Virus record (IMG/VR): IMGVR_UViG_3300030106_007858
Span: 38,394-60,557 of that record
Reading direction: 5' to 3' (one strand)
Length of the DNA: 22,164 bases
Source of the DNA: a virus
Below the pieces are notes generated by a model. The model did no database searches. It saw only the letters and a list, made by a program, of their open reading frames with translations, and was not told where the DNA came from. Made by a program: the position numbers and the translations under genes. Below, piece after piece: positions 8,041-15,115 of the stretch (the first letter of the stretch is position 1; each line of letters opens with the position of its first letter).

Positions 8041-8377
8041 GTTTGTCCCCAAGGGCTGGGGCTATGAAAAGTGGATCGTTAACAAACCAGAGTATTGTGG
8101 TAAAATTTTGTTTTTTAGCAAAGGGAAGAAGTGTTCTTGGCACTACCACAAGCTGAAGGACGAGGTATTTTATATTAACAGTGGCAAGCTACTTGTCGCT
8201 TATGGTTATGAAGATGATCTTTCTCAGGCTACCGAGGTAATTTTGGAGGAGGGTGATAATTTTCACGTTGAGGTTGGTATGCGACATCAAATGACAGCGC
8301 TTCAGGACACGCAAATGTTTGAATTTTCTACGCAGCATTTTGATAGCGATAGCTATAGCGTCATCAAGGGAGACTAA
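8018..8377 (+). CDS. Cupin-fold protein, sugar-isomerase/epimerase-like
   Basis: This 119-residue single-domain cupin carries motif 1 WHYHKLKDEVFYINSGKL, with probable metal ligands H42, H44 and E49. The fourth ligand is probably H90 in GMRHQMTA. The opening KGWGYEKWIVNKPEYCGK resembles the N-terminus of type II mannose-6-phosphate isomerase cupins ('..WG.yE.l...'). It plausibly isomerises or epimerises a sugar phosphate or nucleotide sugar in the cluster. It sits directly before gmd, with one base between its stop and the gmd start, so supply of GDP-mannose is an attractive but unproven role. The start at 8018 is supported by AAAGGAG six bases upstream, one of the few good ribosome sites in the window. 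A second, more distinctly PMI-like cupin lies at 16475. Confidence 0.8.
   Translation: MKNFSNIKFVPKGWGYEKWIVNKPEYCGKILFFSKGKKCSWHYHKLKDEVFYINSGKLLVAYGYEDDLSQATEVILEEGDNFHVEVGMRHQMTALQDTQMFEFSTQHFDSDSYSVIKGD
8366..8372 (+). promoter_or_regulatory. Ribosome-binding site that sets the gmd start
   Basis: AAGGGAG lies six bases before the ATG at 8379. The reading frame extends 60 bases further upstream into the cupin gene, but the ATG here aligns with the usual Gmd N-terminus (MKKIIVTGVTGQDG), so the upstream extension is not used. Confidence 0.75.
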
Positions 8378-8378
8378 T

Positions 8379-9416
8379 ATGAAAAAAATAATTGTAACGG
8401 GAGTAACGGGTCAAGATGGTAGCCACATGGTTGACTACCTATTGAAAAACACAGAACATACAATCATAGGCGGTGTTAGGCGCTTGAGTGTTAAAAACCA
8501 CAAAAATATTGCACACCTAAAAGACAATCCTCGTTTTTTCCTTATAGACTTGGATGTAACTGACGCTCAAAATACTGATAAAGTTATCGCTGAGCATAAG
8601 CCCGACTATTTTATTAATTTTGCGGCAAATTCATTTGTGGGAAGCAGTTGGGATATGCCAGTAAATCACATGCAAAGTAACGCTCTTGCAGTTTTACATC
8701 AACTTGAGGCTATACATAAACATGCTCCGCATTGTCATTATTACAACGCGGGTAGCTCTGAAGAGTTTGGTGATGTTAAGTGGACTCCGCAGTCAGAAAT
8801 ACACCCACTACGCCCCAGAAGTCCATATGGAGCCTCTAAATGTGCCGCAAGACACTTGGTTAAAGTTTACAGGGACTCATATAAGCTTTATGCAGTTCAA
8901 GGTTGGCTATTTAATCATGAGGGCGTTCGCCGTGGAGAAGAATTTGTTACGCGCAAGATTACCTTGAATGTCGCTAGGATTAGCGAAGAATGCAGAAACG
9001 GCACAACAGTTAAACCCCTTGAGCTTGGCAATGTGGACGCAAAGAGGGACTGGAGTGATGCGGAGGATTTTGTAGATGGAGTCTGGAAGATGCTTAATCA
9101 AAAAGAGCCAAGAGATTATGTTCTTTCTTCCAATGAGACGCATACGATTAGAGAGTTCGTGGAGGAGGCTTTTAATTATGCTGGGTTTCATCGCAGCCTT
9201 TGCCGCTGGGATGGTAGCGGTGAGGATGAGAAATATTTCCATGGAGACGATTGCCTTGTTCAGATTAACCCTGTTTTTTATAGGCCAGCCGAAGTTGATA
9301 TACTTTTAGGGGACTCCACCAAAGCTAGGAATGATTTGGGTTGGGAGCCAAAAACAAGTTTTCTTAATCTGGTAAAGAAGATGGTTGACAACGACCTTAA
9401 TGAAGTTAATCATTAA
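8379..9416 (+). CDS. gmd: GDP-mannose 4,6-dehydratase
   Basis: This 345-residue enzyme should convert GDP-D-mannose to GDP-4-keto-6-deoxy-D-mannose, the entry to GDP-fucose, GDP-rhamnose, GDP-perosamine and similar sugars. Recognition is direct. The NADP motif TGVTGQDG lies at 7-14, followed by AANSFVGSSW, GSSEEFG and the Y150-x3-K154 pair (YGASK). Further motifs are FNHEGVRRGEEFVTRKI, LGNVDAKRDW and RPAEVDILLGD with the C-terminal LGWEPK, all diagnostic Gmd signatures. The length is that of the family. The RRGEEFVTRKI loop and the dimer/NADP arginines (GGVRRLSVKNH) are intact, so it looks active. It is the last gene of the sugar cluster. A likely promoter for the following replication genes lies inside its 3' end. 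Confidence 0.97.
   Translation: MKKIIVTGVTGQDGSHMVDYLLKNTEHTIIGGVRRLSVKNHKNIAHLKDNPRFFLIDLDVTDAQNTDKVIAEHKPDYFINFAANSFVGSSWDMPVNHMQSNALAVLHQLEAIHKHAPHCHYYNAGSSEEFGDVKWTPQSEIHPLRPRSPYGASKCAARHLVKVYRDSYKLYAVQGWLFNHEGVRRGEEFVTRKITLNVARISEECRNGTTVKPLELGNVDAKRDWSDAEDFVDGVWKMLNQKEPRDYVLSSNETHTIREFVEEAFNYAGFHRSLCRWDGSGEDEKYFHGDDCLVQINPVFYRPAEVDILLGDSTKARNDLGWEPKTSFLNLVKKMVDNDLNEVNH
9385..9413 (+). promoter_or_regulatory. Candidate leaderless promoter for the replication module
   Basis: A perfect TTGACA (9385-9390) is followed after 17 bases by AATCAT (9408-9413), which matches four of six positions of TATAAT. Five bases later comes the GTG start at 9419. The -10 is weak. The call leans on the shared geometry with the better examples at 15082, 21780 and 22114, and on its place at the switch from sugar to replication genes. 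Confidence 0.45.
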
Positions 9417-9418
9417 GG

Positions 9419-9766
9419 GTGCCAAAGACAAAAGGTCCAAATAAAAGAGAAATTCTTTTTCGATTGCTGGAGGTTCCCGATAAGGGGAGGCGACCCTTTT
9501 TTGCAAGGGAGATGAAGATGCTTAACGATCTTTGTGAGCGCTACTCATTAGAGTTTATGAATATCGTGGACTTTGGTAAAAAGTTTGACTCTCTTGCTTA
9601 TCTGGTTAGCGAAAAGTTAAGAGATGCGCTGGATCAAAAGTTCAGGGCTTTTAATTTTAGAGTTGATTTATCAAAGTATCACAGTTATGATATTGGTGCA
9701 AAGGCTGGAGAAGACCGCATTATAAATAAAAAAAATCAAACTATTAGAGACTTTTTGAATGAGTAG
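9419..9766 (+). CDS. Unknown protein at head of replication module
   Basis: This 115-residue basic protein is not recognised. It has a lysine/arginine-rich N-terminus (PKTKGPNKREILFRLLEV, then DKGRRPFFAREMKML) and a helical middle. The mixed C-terminus contains LSKYHSYDIGAKAGEDRI. No metal-binding motif, membrane segment or known fold is evident. Its position directly before the recombinase, overlapping it by 8 bases, would suit a recombination mediator, a single-strand-binding accessory or a helicase loader, but nothing in the sequence proves this. GTG at 9419 is the first start after an in-frame stop at 9407. The next ATG (9512) would remove 31 residues, including the basic head. A candidate promoter ends five bases before the GTG. 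Confidence 0.7.
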   Translation: MPKTKGPNKREILFRLLEVPDKGRRPFFAREMKMLNDLCERYSLEFMNIVDFGKKFDSLAYLVSEKLRDALDQKFRAFNFRVDLSKYHSYDIGAKAGEDRIINKKNQTIRDFLNE

Positions 9767-10871
9767 CGACATAAACCCAACAAACATTCTTAGTAATTAC
9801 TTGAAGGCAAACAAGGATGACCATTATAATTTCGAAGATACCGTGGAATACAAAGTATCCAGCGGCTCTCTGCAATTAGACCTTTATTTGGCAGGTGGAT
9901 TTGGACCTGGACTACATCGTTTTACAGGCGTTAACGAAGGCGGTAAGACATCCGAGTCCCTACAGGTCATGAGAAATTTCCTTGGTGCTTTAGAAAACTC
10001 TAGGGGCTTGTACATCAAAGCGGAAGGTAGGCTTGGCCCCGAAGTCCAAAAGAGGTCGGGTGTAAAGTTTGTATTTTCCCCCGAGGAGTGGGTTGATGGA
10101 ACATGTTTTGTCTTCGAAAGCAATATCTATGAAACAGCGATGGGCTTGATTAGGCAGTTGATTACAAACAATGACGATAAGATCAAATACTGCTTTATTG
10201 TGGATTCGGTAGACGGCTTAATTCGTAAAGATGATTTGGGCAAGAATTTTGAGGAGAGCAGTAAGGTTGCTGGGGGTGCGGTTATCGCCTCTGACTTCTG
10301 TAAGAAAACCAGCACCGCATTGGGCAAGCGTGGCCATATGGCGATATTCATCAGTCAGGTTCGTGCTGATATTAAGCTTGACCCATACGCAAAGTCTCCC
10401 GTTAGGCAAACTACCGCAACAGGAGGTAATGCCCTGCTGCACTTTGCTAATAACATAATGGAATTTGAGCCTCGGTTTAAGGGGGATTTGATTTTACAAA
10501 ACCCCTCAGTTAAAACCATGGACGCAAAGAAAAACCCTATAATCGGACATCATGCCAAGGTTACAATTAAAAAATCCGCGCATGAAAATACTAACACTAC
10601 CGTTTCCTATCCCATCCGCTATGGACGAACGGATGGCACCTCTATCTGGGTAGAAAAGGAGGTTATTGATTTGCTTTATGCGTGGGAGTTTGTCGAAAAG
10701 AAGGGCGCGTGGATCAAACCAACTGATGATTTTAAAGAGCTTCTTGCAACAAACAATTTAGAGTTTCCAGAAAAGATACAGGGCGACAATAAGCTGTTCA
10801 AAACGGTTGAGGAAGACAAAGATTTGTGTAAATTTTTGCTAGATTATTTTAAGGAGCAGATACAGGTATGA
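9759..10871 (+). CDS. RecA/UvsX-family strand-exchange recombinase
   Basis: This 370-residue RecA-fold ATPase has Walker A GVNEGGKT (57-64, lysine 63) and a Glu that matches the catalytic glutamate of RecA in YIKAEGRLGPEVQ. Walker B is CFIVDSVDGL (D149). FISQVRADIK is followed by the L2 region with TATGGNALLHFANNIMEF. RecA proteins pair and exchange DNA strands; phage versions drive recombination-dependent replication and repair. The N-terminal domain is shorter and the C-terminal part differs from bacterial RecA, which fits a phage UvsX-like protein rather than a captured host gene. The Walker A (N-E-G-G-K-T) departs from the bacterial P-E-S-S-G-K-T. ATG overlaps the gene before by 8 bases and the nuclease after by 4. 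Confidence 0.93.
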   Translation: MSSDINPTNILSNYLKANKDDHYNFEDTVEYKVSSGSLQLDLYLAGGFGPGLHRFTGVNEGGKTSESLQVMRNFLGALENSRGLYIKAEGRLGPEVQKRSGVKFVFSPEEWVDGTCFVFESNIYETAMGLIRQLITNNDDKIKYCFIVDSVDGLIRKDDLGKNFEESSKVAGGAVIASDFCKKTSTALGKRGHMAIFISQVRADIKLDPYAKSPVRQTTATGGNALLHFANNIMEFEPRFKGDLILQNPSVKTMDAKKNPIIGHHAKVTIKKSAHENTNTTVSYPIRYGRTDGTSIWVEKEVIDLLYAWEFVEKKGAWIKPTDDFKELLATNNLEFPEKIQGDNKLFKTVEEDKDLCKFLLDYFKEQIQV

Positions 10872-11275
10872 AGTTTACAGACGCTTATGGAAAAACAAGA
10901 AACCTTAAAAATGCCAAAAAATATTTAATAGACTGGAACAAGCCGAGCAGAAGTAAATTCCAAACACAAGTAAAAAAATTTCTATATAAATATTGGAAAA
11001 ATGATATTGTTTTTGAAGAGTTCAGGGTTGTTGGTAGCAGGCTAAGTTTAGATTTTTACAACGCTAATAAAAAAATCGCCGTCGAGGTTCAGGGGGCGCA
11101 GCACACTAAATATGTTAAGTTTTTTCACAAGAACAGGCTTAAATATTGCGATCAATTGAAAAGGGATGAAAAGAAGCTTGACTTCTGTAAAGCTAATGAT
11201 ATAAAGTTGGCAGAGATTTATCCCAAGGACGTTGTTACAGCGTCTCTTTTTGAAGATCAAGAGATTTACTTATGA
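10868..11275 (+). CDS. Small PD-(D/E)XK endonuclease-like protein
   Basis: This 135-residue protein shows a nuclease-like core. LSLDFYNANKKIAVEVQGAQHTKY supplies an aspartate followed by E-x-Q-G-x-Q-H, and a later LKRDEKKLDFCKANDIKLAEI matches the helix and strand that follow the active site in Vsr- and DUF559-like nucleases. The E-V-Q-G-x-Q-H pattern replaces the usual E-x-D-G-x-x-H, a change seen in related phage nucleases. It lacks a DNA-recognition domain and so is probably structure-specific or nicking rather than a site-specific restriction enzyme. Placed between the recombinase and helicase, with 4-base overlaps on both sides, it may resolve branched recombination intermediates or process ends. 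The specific role is inference. Confidence 0.75.
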   Translation: MKFTDAYGKTRNLKNAKKYLIDWNKPSRSKFQTQVKKFLYKYWKNDIVFEEFRVVGSRLSLDFYNANKKIAVEVQGAQHTKYVKFFHKNRLKYCDQLKRDEKKLDFCKANDIKLAEIYPKDVVTASLFEDQEIYL

Positions 11276-11523
11276 ATTTAGACGACTACGACAACGAAGA
11301 GAGTGATTTCAGGCTACCAACAGAATGGGTGGAGAAAATTTATGAATTATCTGGTGGGGCTGAAAAGTATAAAGGTATCCTCATGGCTCTTTCTTCAGAG
11401 CAGGGGGAACCACTTATATATTTTAAATACGACTCAGGAATGACTGAGGCCGCATTAACAAAAACCATGTCTGATTACTTGCGTAATATGGACAACAATA
11501 AGGAGAATAGCCCCGAAGAATGA
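11272..11523 (+). CDS. Small acidic protein of unknown function
   Basis: This 83-residue, strongly acidic protein is not recognised. It starts with LDDYDNEESDFRLP and ends in NMDNNKENSPEE, with a compact middle (TEWVEKIYELSGGAEKYKGILMAL, then EPLIYFKYDSG and a short helix). It has no motif, signal or membrane segment. It overlaps the nuclease before it and the helicase after it by 4 bases each, so it is co-translated with both. That is the position of small helicase-loader or regulatory subunits in some phages. An acidic single-strand-binding or DNA-mimic protein is another possibility. Nothing distinguishes these. Confidence 0.7.
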   Translation: MNLDDYDNEESDFRLPTEWVEKIYELSGGAEKYKGILMALSSEQGEPLIYFKYDSGMTEAALTKTMSDYLRNMDNNKENSPEE

Positions 11524-13037
11524 TTTACAATTTTGAACTTGAGAAGCAATTGTTGGCGGGGCTAATTAAAGAGCCTGATGCTTTGGCTGAGATATCTAAT
11601 TTTATTGGAACTGGTGATTTTTATTCTGAGAATAGCTCGCTGCATTCCACAATTTTTAGAATCATACAGCAGGCTATTGAGTCAGGGGATGAAGTTGATG
11701 AAGTTATAATTGCTCAGCGCGTAAACGATGTAGGTATATCCTTTCAGGACAACTTAAATCCCGCTGATTACATCAAGTCCCTCGCTTTACGCAAGGTTCC
11801 CAAGGGCAACACAATTAAGACGGCCAAAGAGCTAAAAAAATATTCTATTCGCCGTGAAATTTTAGATTCATCTGTGGATATTGGAAAGAAGATGAAGAAC
11901 ATGCCCTCCGAGGCATCTTATCGCAACATTATTGAAGCGGCTGATAATATCTATAATTCCAGAATAAATCTTTATGAATTAGGAAACGATATTCCCGAAA
12001 ATATTTATGAAGAGATGGAGTGCCTGATAGAGGAGAGGGGAAACAATCCTGTGACTGAATTTGGCATGATGGGTCCGCATACCAAAGTCAATGAAATTTA
12101 TGGATCATTACTGCGCCCAGGAAATATCACAGTAATAGTAGCAAGGTCAGGAGTTGGAAAGACAAACTTCTGTATGGACTACACAACAAAGGTGAGCCTC
12201 CAGTATGATGTTCCCGTTTTGCATTTTGATAATGGCGAAATGAGCAAAGAGGAGCTTATAATGCGCCAGTGCGCTGCCCTATCAGGCGTCCCAATGCATC
12301 TGCTAGAAAGTGGCAAGTGGAGACAGGCTGGCAATGAAGTTGTTAACAAGGTTCGTGCTGTCTGGCCAAAAATTAAGAGTTTGAAGTTTTATTACTATAA
12401 CGTTGGCGGTATGGATGTTGACTCAATGGTGAACACACTGAAGCGCTTTTATTATTCCAAGGTGGGTCGAGGCAATCATATGGTCTTCTCATTTGATTAC
12501 ATTAAAACCACCTCTGAGAACATAGCCAACAAATCCGAATGGCAGGTTGTGGGAGAAATGGTAGACAAGTTTAAGAAGTGCGTTCAAAAGGAGATTCTGC
12601 ATGAGGGCAATCCCGTTATCCCAATGATTACTTCCGTCCAATCAAACAGATATGGAATTACCAACAATAGGAATTCTCAAAACATTGTAGATGATGAGTC
12701 CATTGTGTCACTTTCAGATCGAATAACACAGTTCTGTTCCCACATGTTTATTTTGCGTAACAAAACAGCGGATGAAATGGAAACAGAGGGCAACAGATTT
12801 GGAACCCATAAACTTATCAACGTCAAGGCTCGACATCTAGGTAGCGACATAGCTGGCGCGATTGAGCCTGTTCGTGTTGGTGATGCTCTCCGTAAAAATG
12901 CCATTAATTTGAATTTTATGAATTTTAATATCACTGAGAGGGGCGATTTGAGAGATATCGCAAGAATGCTTGAGGGAGAGGAGGATTTAGATACGGATGG
13001 ACTCCAAGAGACAATCCCAGACTTCGATCAGTTCTGA
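11520..13037 (+). CDS. Replicative DNA helicase, DnaB-like
   Basis: This 505-residue hexameric helicase of the RecA-fold SF4 group has an N-terminal helical DnaB domain (LEKQLLAGLIKEPDALAEI, residues 6-24) and a linker. Its C-terminal ATPase has Walker A ARSGVGKTN (lysine 214) and the H1a-like FDNGEMSKEELIMR that carries the catalytic glutamate. Walker B is MVFSFDYIKTT, and the glutamine/arginine-finger region lies around SVQSNRYG. It unwinds the fork 5'-3' on the lagging strand and should work with the primase just downstream. The ATPase motifs all look intact. It is somewhat longer than bacterial DnaB (~450-470) because of insertions after the Walker B region. The stop lies 41 bases inside the primase gene, the longest overlap in the window. 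Confidence 0.95.
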   Translation: MIYNFELEKQLLAGLIKEPDALAEISNFIGTGDFYSENSSLHSTIFRIIQQAIESGDEVDEVIIAQRVNDVGISFQDNLNPADYIKSLALRKVPKGNTIKTAKELKKYSIRREILDSSVDIGKKMKNMPSEASYRNIIEAADNIYNSRINLYELGNDIPENIYEEMECLIEERGNNPVTEFGMMGPHTKVNEIYGSLLRPGNITVIVARSGVGKTNFCMDYTTKVSLQYDVPVLHFDNGEMSKEELIMRQCAALSGVPMHLLESGKWRQAGNEVVNKVRAVWPKIKSLKFYYYNVGGMDVDSMVNTLKRFYYSKVGRGNHMVFSFDYIKTTSENIANKSEWQVVGEMVDKFKKCVQKEILHEGNPVIPMITSVQSNRYGITNNRNSQNIVDDESIVSLSDRITQFCSHMFILRNKTADEMETEGNRFGTHKLINVKARHLGSDIAGAIEPVRVGDALRKNAINLNFMNFNITERGDLRDIARMLEGEEDLDTDGLQETIPDFDQF

Positions 13038-14067
13038 TGATTTTCAGGGTATCTTAGAATCGATTGGCTACAAGCTTATCGATTGCGGAGATCATTGGAG
13101 AACTCGCGCTGTGTATAGAGAGGGAGACAATGAAACCGCCCTTAAAATTTACAAGAATACTGGTGTATGGATGGACTTTGTACAAAACAAAGGTTCTAAG
13201 CCATTTGAAGCCTTAGTCAAAGAGACGCTACGAGATAATCCAAAGGAATTATCTGCTATTCTAGGTGGTGTCAAAAGGCAGATTGCCCCCACTTACGAAC
13301 AAAAAGAAACGATACAGATGGAAAAAATTTACCCTAACTCCTCATTAGATAAGCTATTTCCCAATTACAATTTTTATTGTCAAAGAGGCATCTCCGAAGC
13401 TACCCAAAAAGCCTTTAGGGTTGGCTTGGCGGGTGTTGGCAAGATGTATAGGAGAATGGTTTTTCCTATCTATAACGAACATAAGCAAATCATAGGCTTT
13501 TCTGGAAGGAAAGTAGACGACAACAATAATTACCCGAAATGGAAGCATATTGGCCGTCGCAACAATTGGGTTTACCCCGCGTTCAATCAGGATTCGGGCG
13601 TAAATGAAGAGATAGAGTTAAAAAAAGAAGTAATTTTAGTTGAAAGCATCGGTGATGCAATGGCACTTTATGAGCAAGGTATTAAAAACGTTTTGGTTAT
13701 GTTTGGTTTATCCGTTAACAGTCATATTATTAACTATCTTAATAGCAAGTCTATTGATCGGATTTTTATCTCTACTAATAATGATGACCACGGTGGGGAA
13801 AATAGAGGATTTACGGCAGCAATAAAGACCTTCATCAAACTGTCTGCTTATTTTGATTTAGATACATTAATTGTAAAATTCCCACCGAACCCATATAATG
13901 ATTTTGGTGATGCTCATCGGGATGGCCATGATTTGAACAAGCTTTGGATTAAAAAAGAGTATAATCAAGCCAAACAGCTAAGTTATATTTCAGAGTTTAT
14001 TAAAGGCAATACCTCCTGCTTCACTAAAAAAGAAATTAAGACCGCCTTAATGTTTAGTGATGCCTGA
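12997..14067 (+). CDS. DnaG-type primase with Toprim domain and degenerate zinc head
   Basis: This 356-residue protein has a Toprim domain in its second half. VILVESIGDAMAL supplies the catalytic E216 and D220, and FISTNNDDHGGENRG gives the second acidic cluster (D-D). The region around FCQRGISEATQKAFRVG resembles the DnaG core helix before Toprim. It should make RNA primers for the lagging strand with the DnaB-like helicase. The first 80 residues align in layout with a CHC2 zinc domain (GDHWRTRAVYREGDNETALKIY, then TGVWMDFV and PFEALV), but only one cysteine (C33) remains, so zinc binding is probably lost. ATG lies 41 bases inside the helicase gene, after a purine-rich GGGAGAGGAGG at 12974. 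It overlaps the next gene by 8 bases. It is shorter than bacterial DnaG (~600). Confidence 0.9.
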   Translation: MDSKRQSQTSISSDDFQGILESIGYKLIDCGDHWRTRAVYREGDNETALKIYKNTGVWMDFVQNKGSKPFEALVKETLRDNPKELSAILGGVKRQIAPTYEQKETIQMEKIYPNSSLDKLFPNYNFYCQRGISEATQKAFRVGLAGVGKMYRRMVFPIYNEHKQIIGFSGRKVDDNNNYPKWKHIGRRNNWVYPAFNQDSGVNEEIELKKEVILVESIGDAMALYEQGIKNVLVMFGLSVNSHIINYLNSKSIDRIFISTNNDDHGGENRGFTAAIKTFIKLSAYFDLDTLIVKFPPNPYNDFGDAHRDGHDLNKLWIKKEYNQAKQLSYISEFIKGNTSCFTKKEIKTALMFSDA

Positions 14068-15085
14068 ACCAATAACGCCACTTTCAGCTAGTAGAATTAA
14101 GACGGCTCAGTCCTGCTCTTGGTTGTATTGGTGTAAATATAAGCTAAAATTACCCGAGAAAGGCAATGATGGAGCAAGAAGAGGCTCTATTTGTCACCTA
14201 GTGTTCGAGGTTTTAGGCGTAAAGGGTAGGAAGAAATATTTTAATAAAATATTAAAAACTCAAGACGTATTTTGCATCCCCTCAATCAAAAGATTGATTC
14301 TTAAACATGCCACCAAAGAGGGGGTAGATGATCAGGAAAACATTGATCTAATGAAGGAGATGATTTACAATGGCTTGACCTATGACTTTTTTGGTCAAGA
14401 TTTAGGCAGGCCAACAAAAGAGTATTCCGAAAAAGATTTTGATATCATCAAAAATGACGGGAGTATACAATACAAAATAAGAGGCTTTATTGATAAGCTT
14501 TTTTTATATAAAAAACAAAAATTTGCTCTTATTAGAGACTTTAAGACCAGTAAGGATGTCTTTAAGGGGAAGGACCAGACAGATAACTTGCAGGACTTAA
14601 TGTATAGCTTGGCAGTTAAAAATTTATTCCCCGAATATTCGGATAGAGTTAGCGAATTTCTTTTCTTAAAATTTGATCTTGACCTTAATGCGAAAAAGTC
14701 TGGCATAGTTCGCATGAAAGCTTTAGATGAGGACGAGCTAAAGGGCTTTGAGATGCAGCTTTGCGAAATACAAAAATATTTAGATGGTTTTTCTGAAAAA
14801 GATGCTAGAAAAAATTACGCCGCCCACCAAGGCTTCCCAACCGACAACTCATTTACTGGCAAATTGCTTTGTGGATTTGCAACGCAAAAAGGGGAATTGA
14901 AAAAAGACGGTTCGCCAAAGTGGCACTGCCCTATGAAGTTTGACTTTTTCTTCTATGAGGTTTGGGATGCACATAAAAACAGGATTGGTTCATATTTTGA
15001 AGAGGAGTTTGCGGAAACGCTAGTGCCTGAGGGGGGTGGCTACGAAATGAAGTATTATCAAGGTTGCCCTGCACATTCTTGTTGA
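14060..15085 (+). CDS. RecB/Cas4-type PD-(D/E)XK nuclease
   Basis: This 341-residue protein starts with PLSASRIKTAQSCSWLYWCKYKLKLP, a typical opening of RecB/AddB/Cas4-like nucleases ('lSaSri.....Cp..f.y.y'). Nuclease motifs follow: H46 in SICHLVFE, D145 in GFIDKLFLY, D160 with K162 in LIRDFKTSKD, and Q-x-x-x-Y helices (DNLQDLMYSLAVK). Cysteines 19 and 25 near the start and several near the end (LLCGF, HCPMK, GCPAHSC) could hold an iron-sulfur cluster as in Cas4 and AddB, though the spacing is not canonical. It likely acts as a 5'-3' or end-processing exonuclease in recombination. ATG at 14060 is preferred over the GTG three bases earlier. It is the last gene before the polymerase block, and a promoter overlaps its stop. 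Confidence 0.87.
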   Translation: MPEPITPLSASRIKTAQSCSWLYWCKYKLKLPEKGNDGARRGSICHLVFEVLGVKGRKKYFNKILKTQDVFCIPSIKRLILKHATKEGVDDQENIDLMKEMIYNGLTYDFFGQDLGRPTKEYSEKDFDIIKNDGSIQYKIRGFIDKLFLYKKQKFALIRDFKTSKDVFKGKDQTDNLQDLMYSLAVKNLFPEYSDRVSEFLFLKFDLDLNAKKSGIVRMKALDEDELKGFEMQLCEIQKYLDGFSEKDARKNYAAHQGFPTDNSFTGKLLCGFATQKGELKKDGSPKWHCPMKFDFFFYEVWDAHKNRIGSYFEEEFAETLVPEGGGYEMKYYQGCPAHSC

Positions 15086-15109
15086 CGCCCCATCTGTTGG
15101 TGCTATCTT
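15082..15109 (+). promoter_or_regulatory. Promoter for the polymerase block, extended -10, leaderless geometry
   Basis: TTGACG (15082-15087) is followed by 16 bases and TATCTT (15104-15109). An upstream TG at 15101-15102 makes it an extended -10. Six bases later comes the ATG at 15116, the only possible start after the in-frame stop at 15083. Transcription would start at or within a base or two of that ATG. No Shine-Dalgarno is present. The element spans the 30-base gap and the last bases of the nuclease gene. Confidence 0.65.
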
Positions 15110-15115
15110 GTAGAA

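Noticed and set aside
8907-9242. A 111-residue open frame on the - strand within gmd
   Set aside because: It lies opposite a highly conserved gmd and has no recognisable motif; all supported genes are on the + strand.
10868-11275. Homing endonuclease
   Set aside because: It has no HNH, GIY-YIG or LAGLIDADG motif, and it is embedded with 4-base overlaps on both sides, not inserted in a gene.
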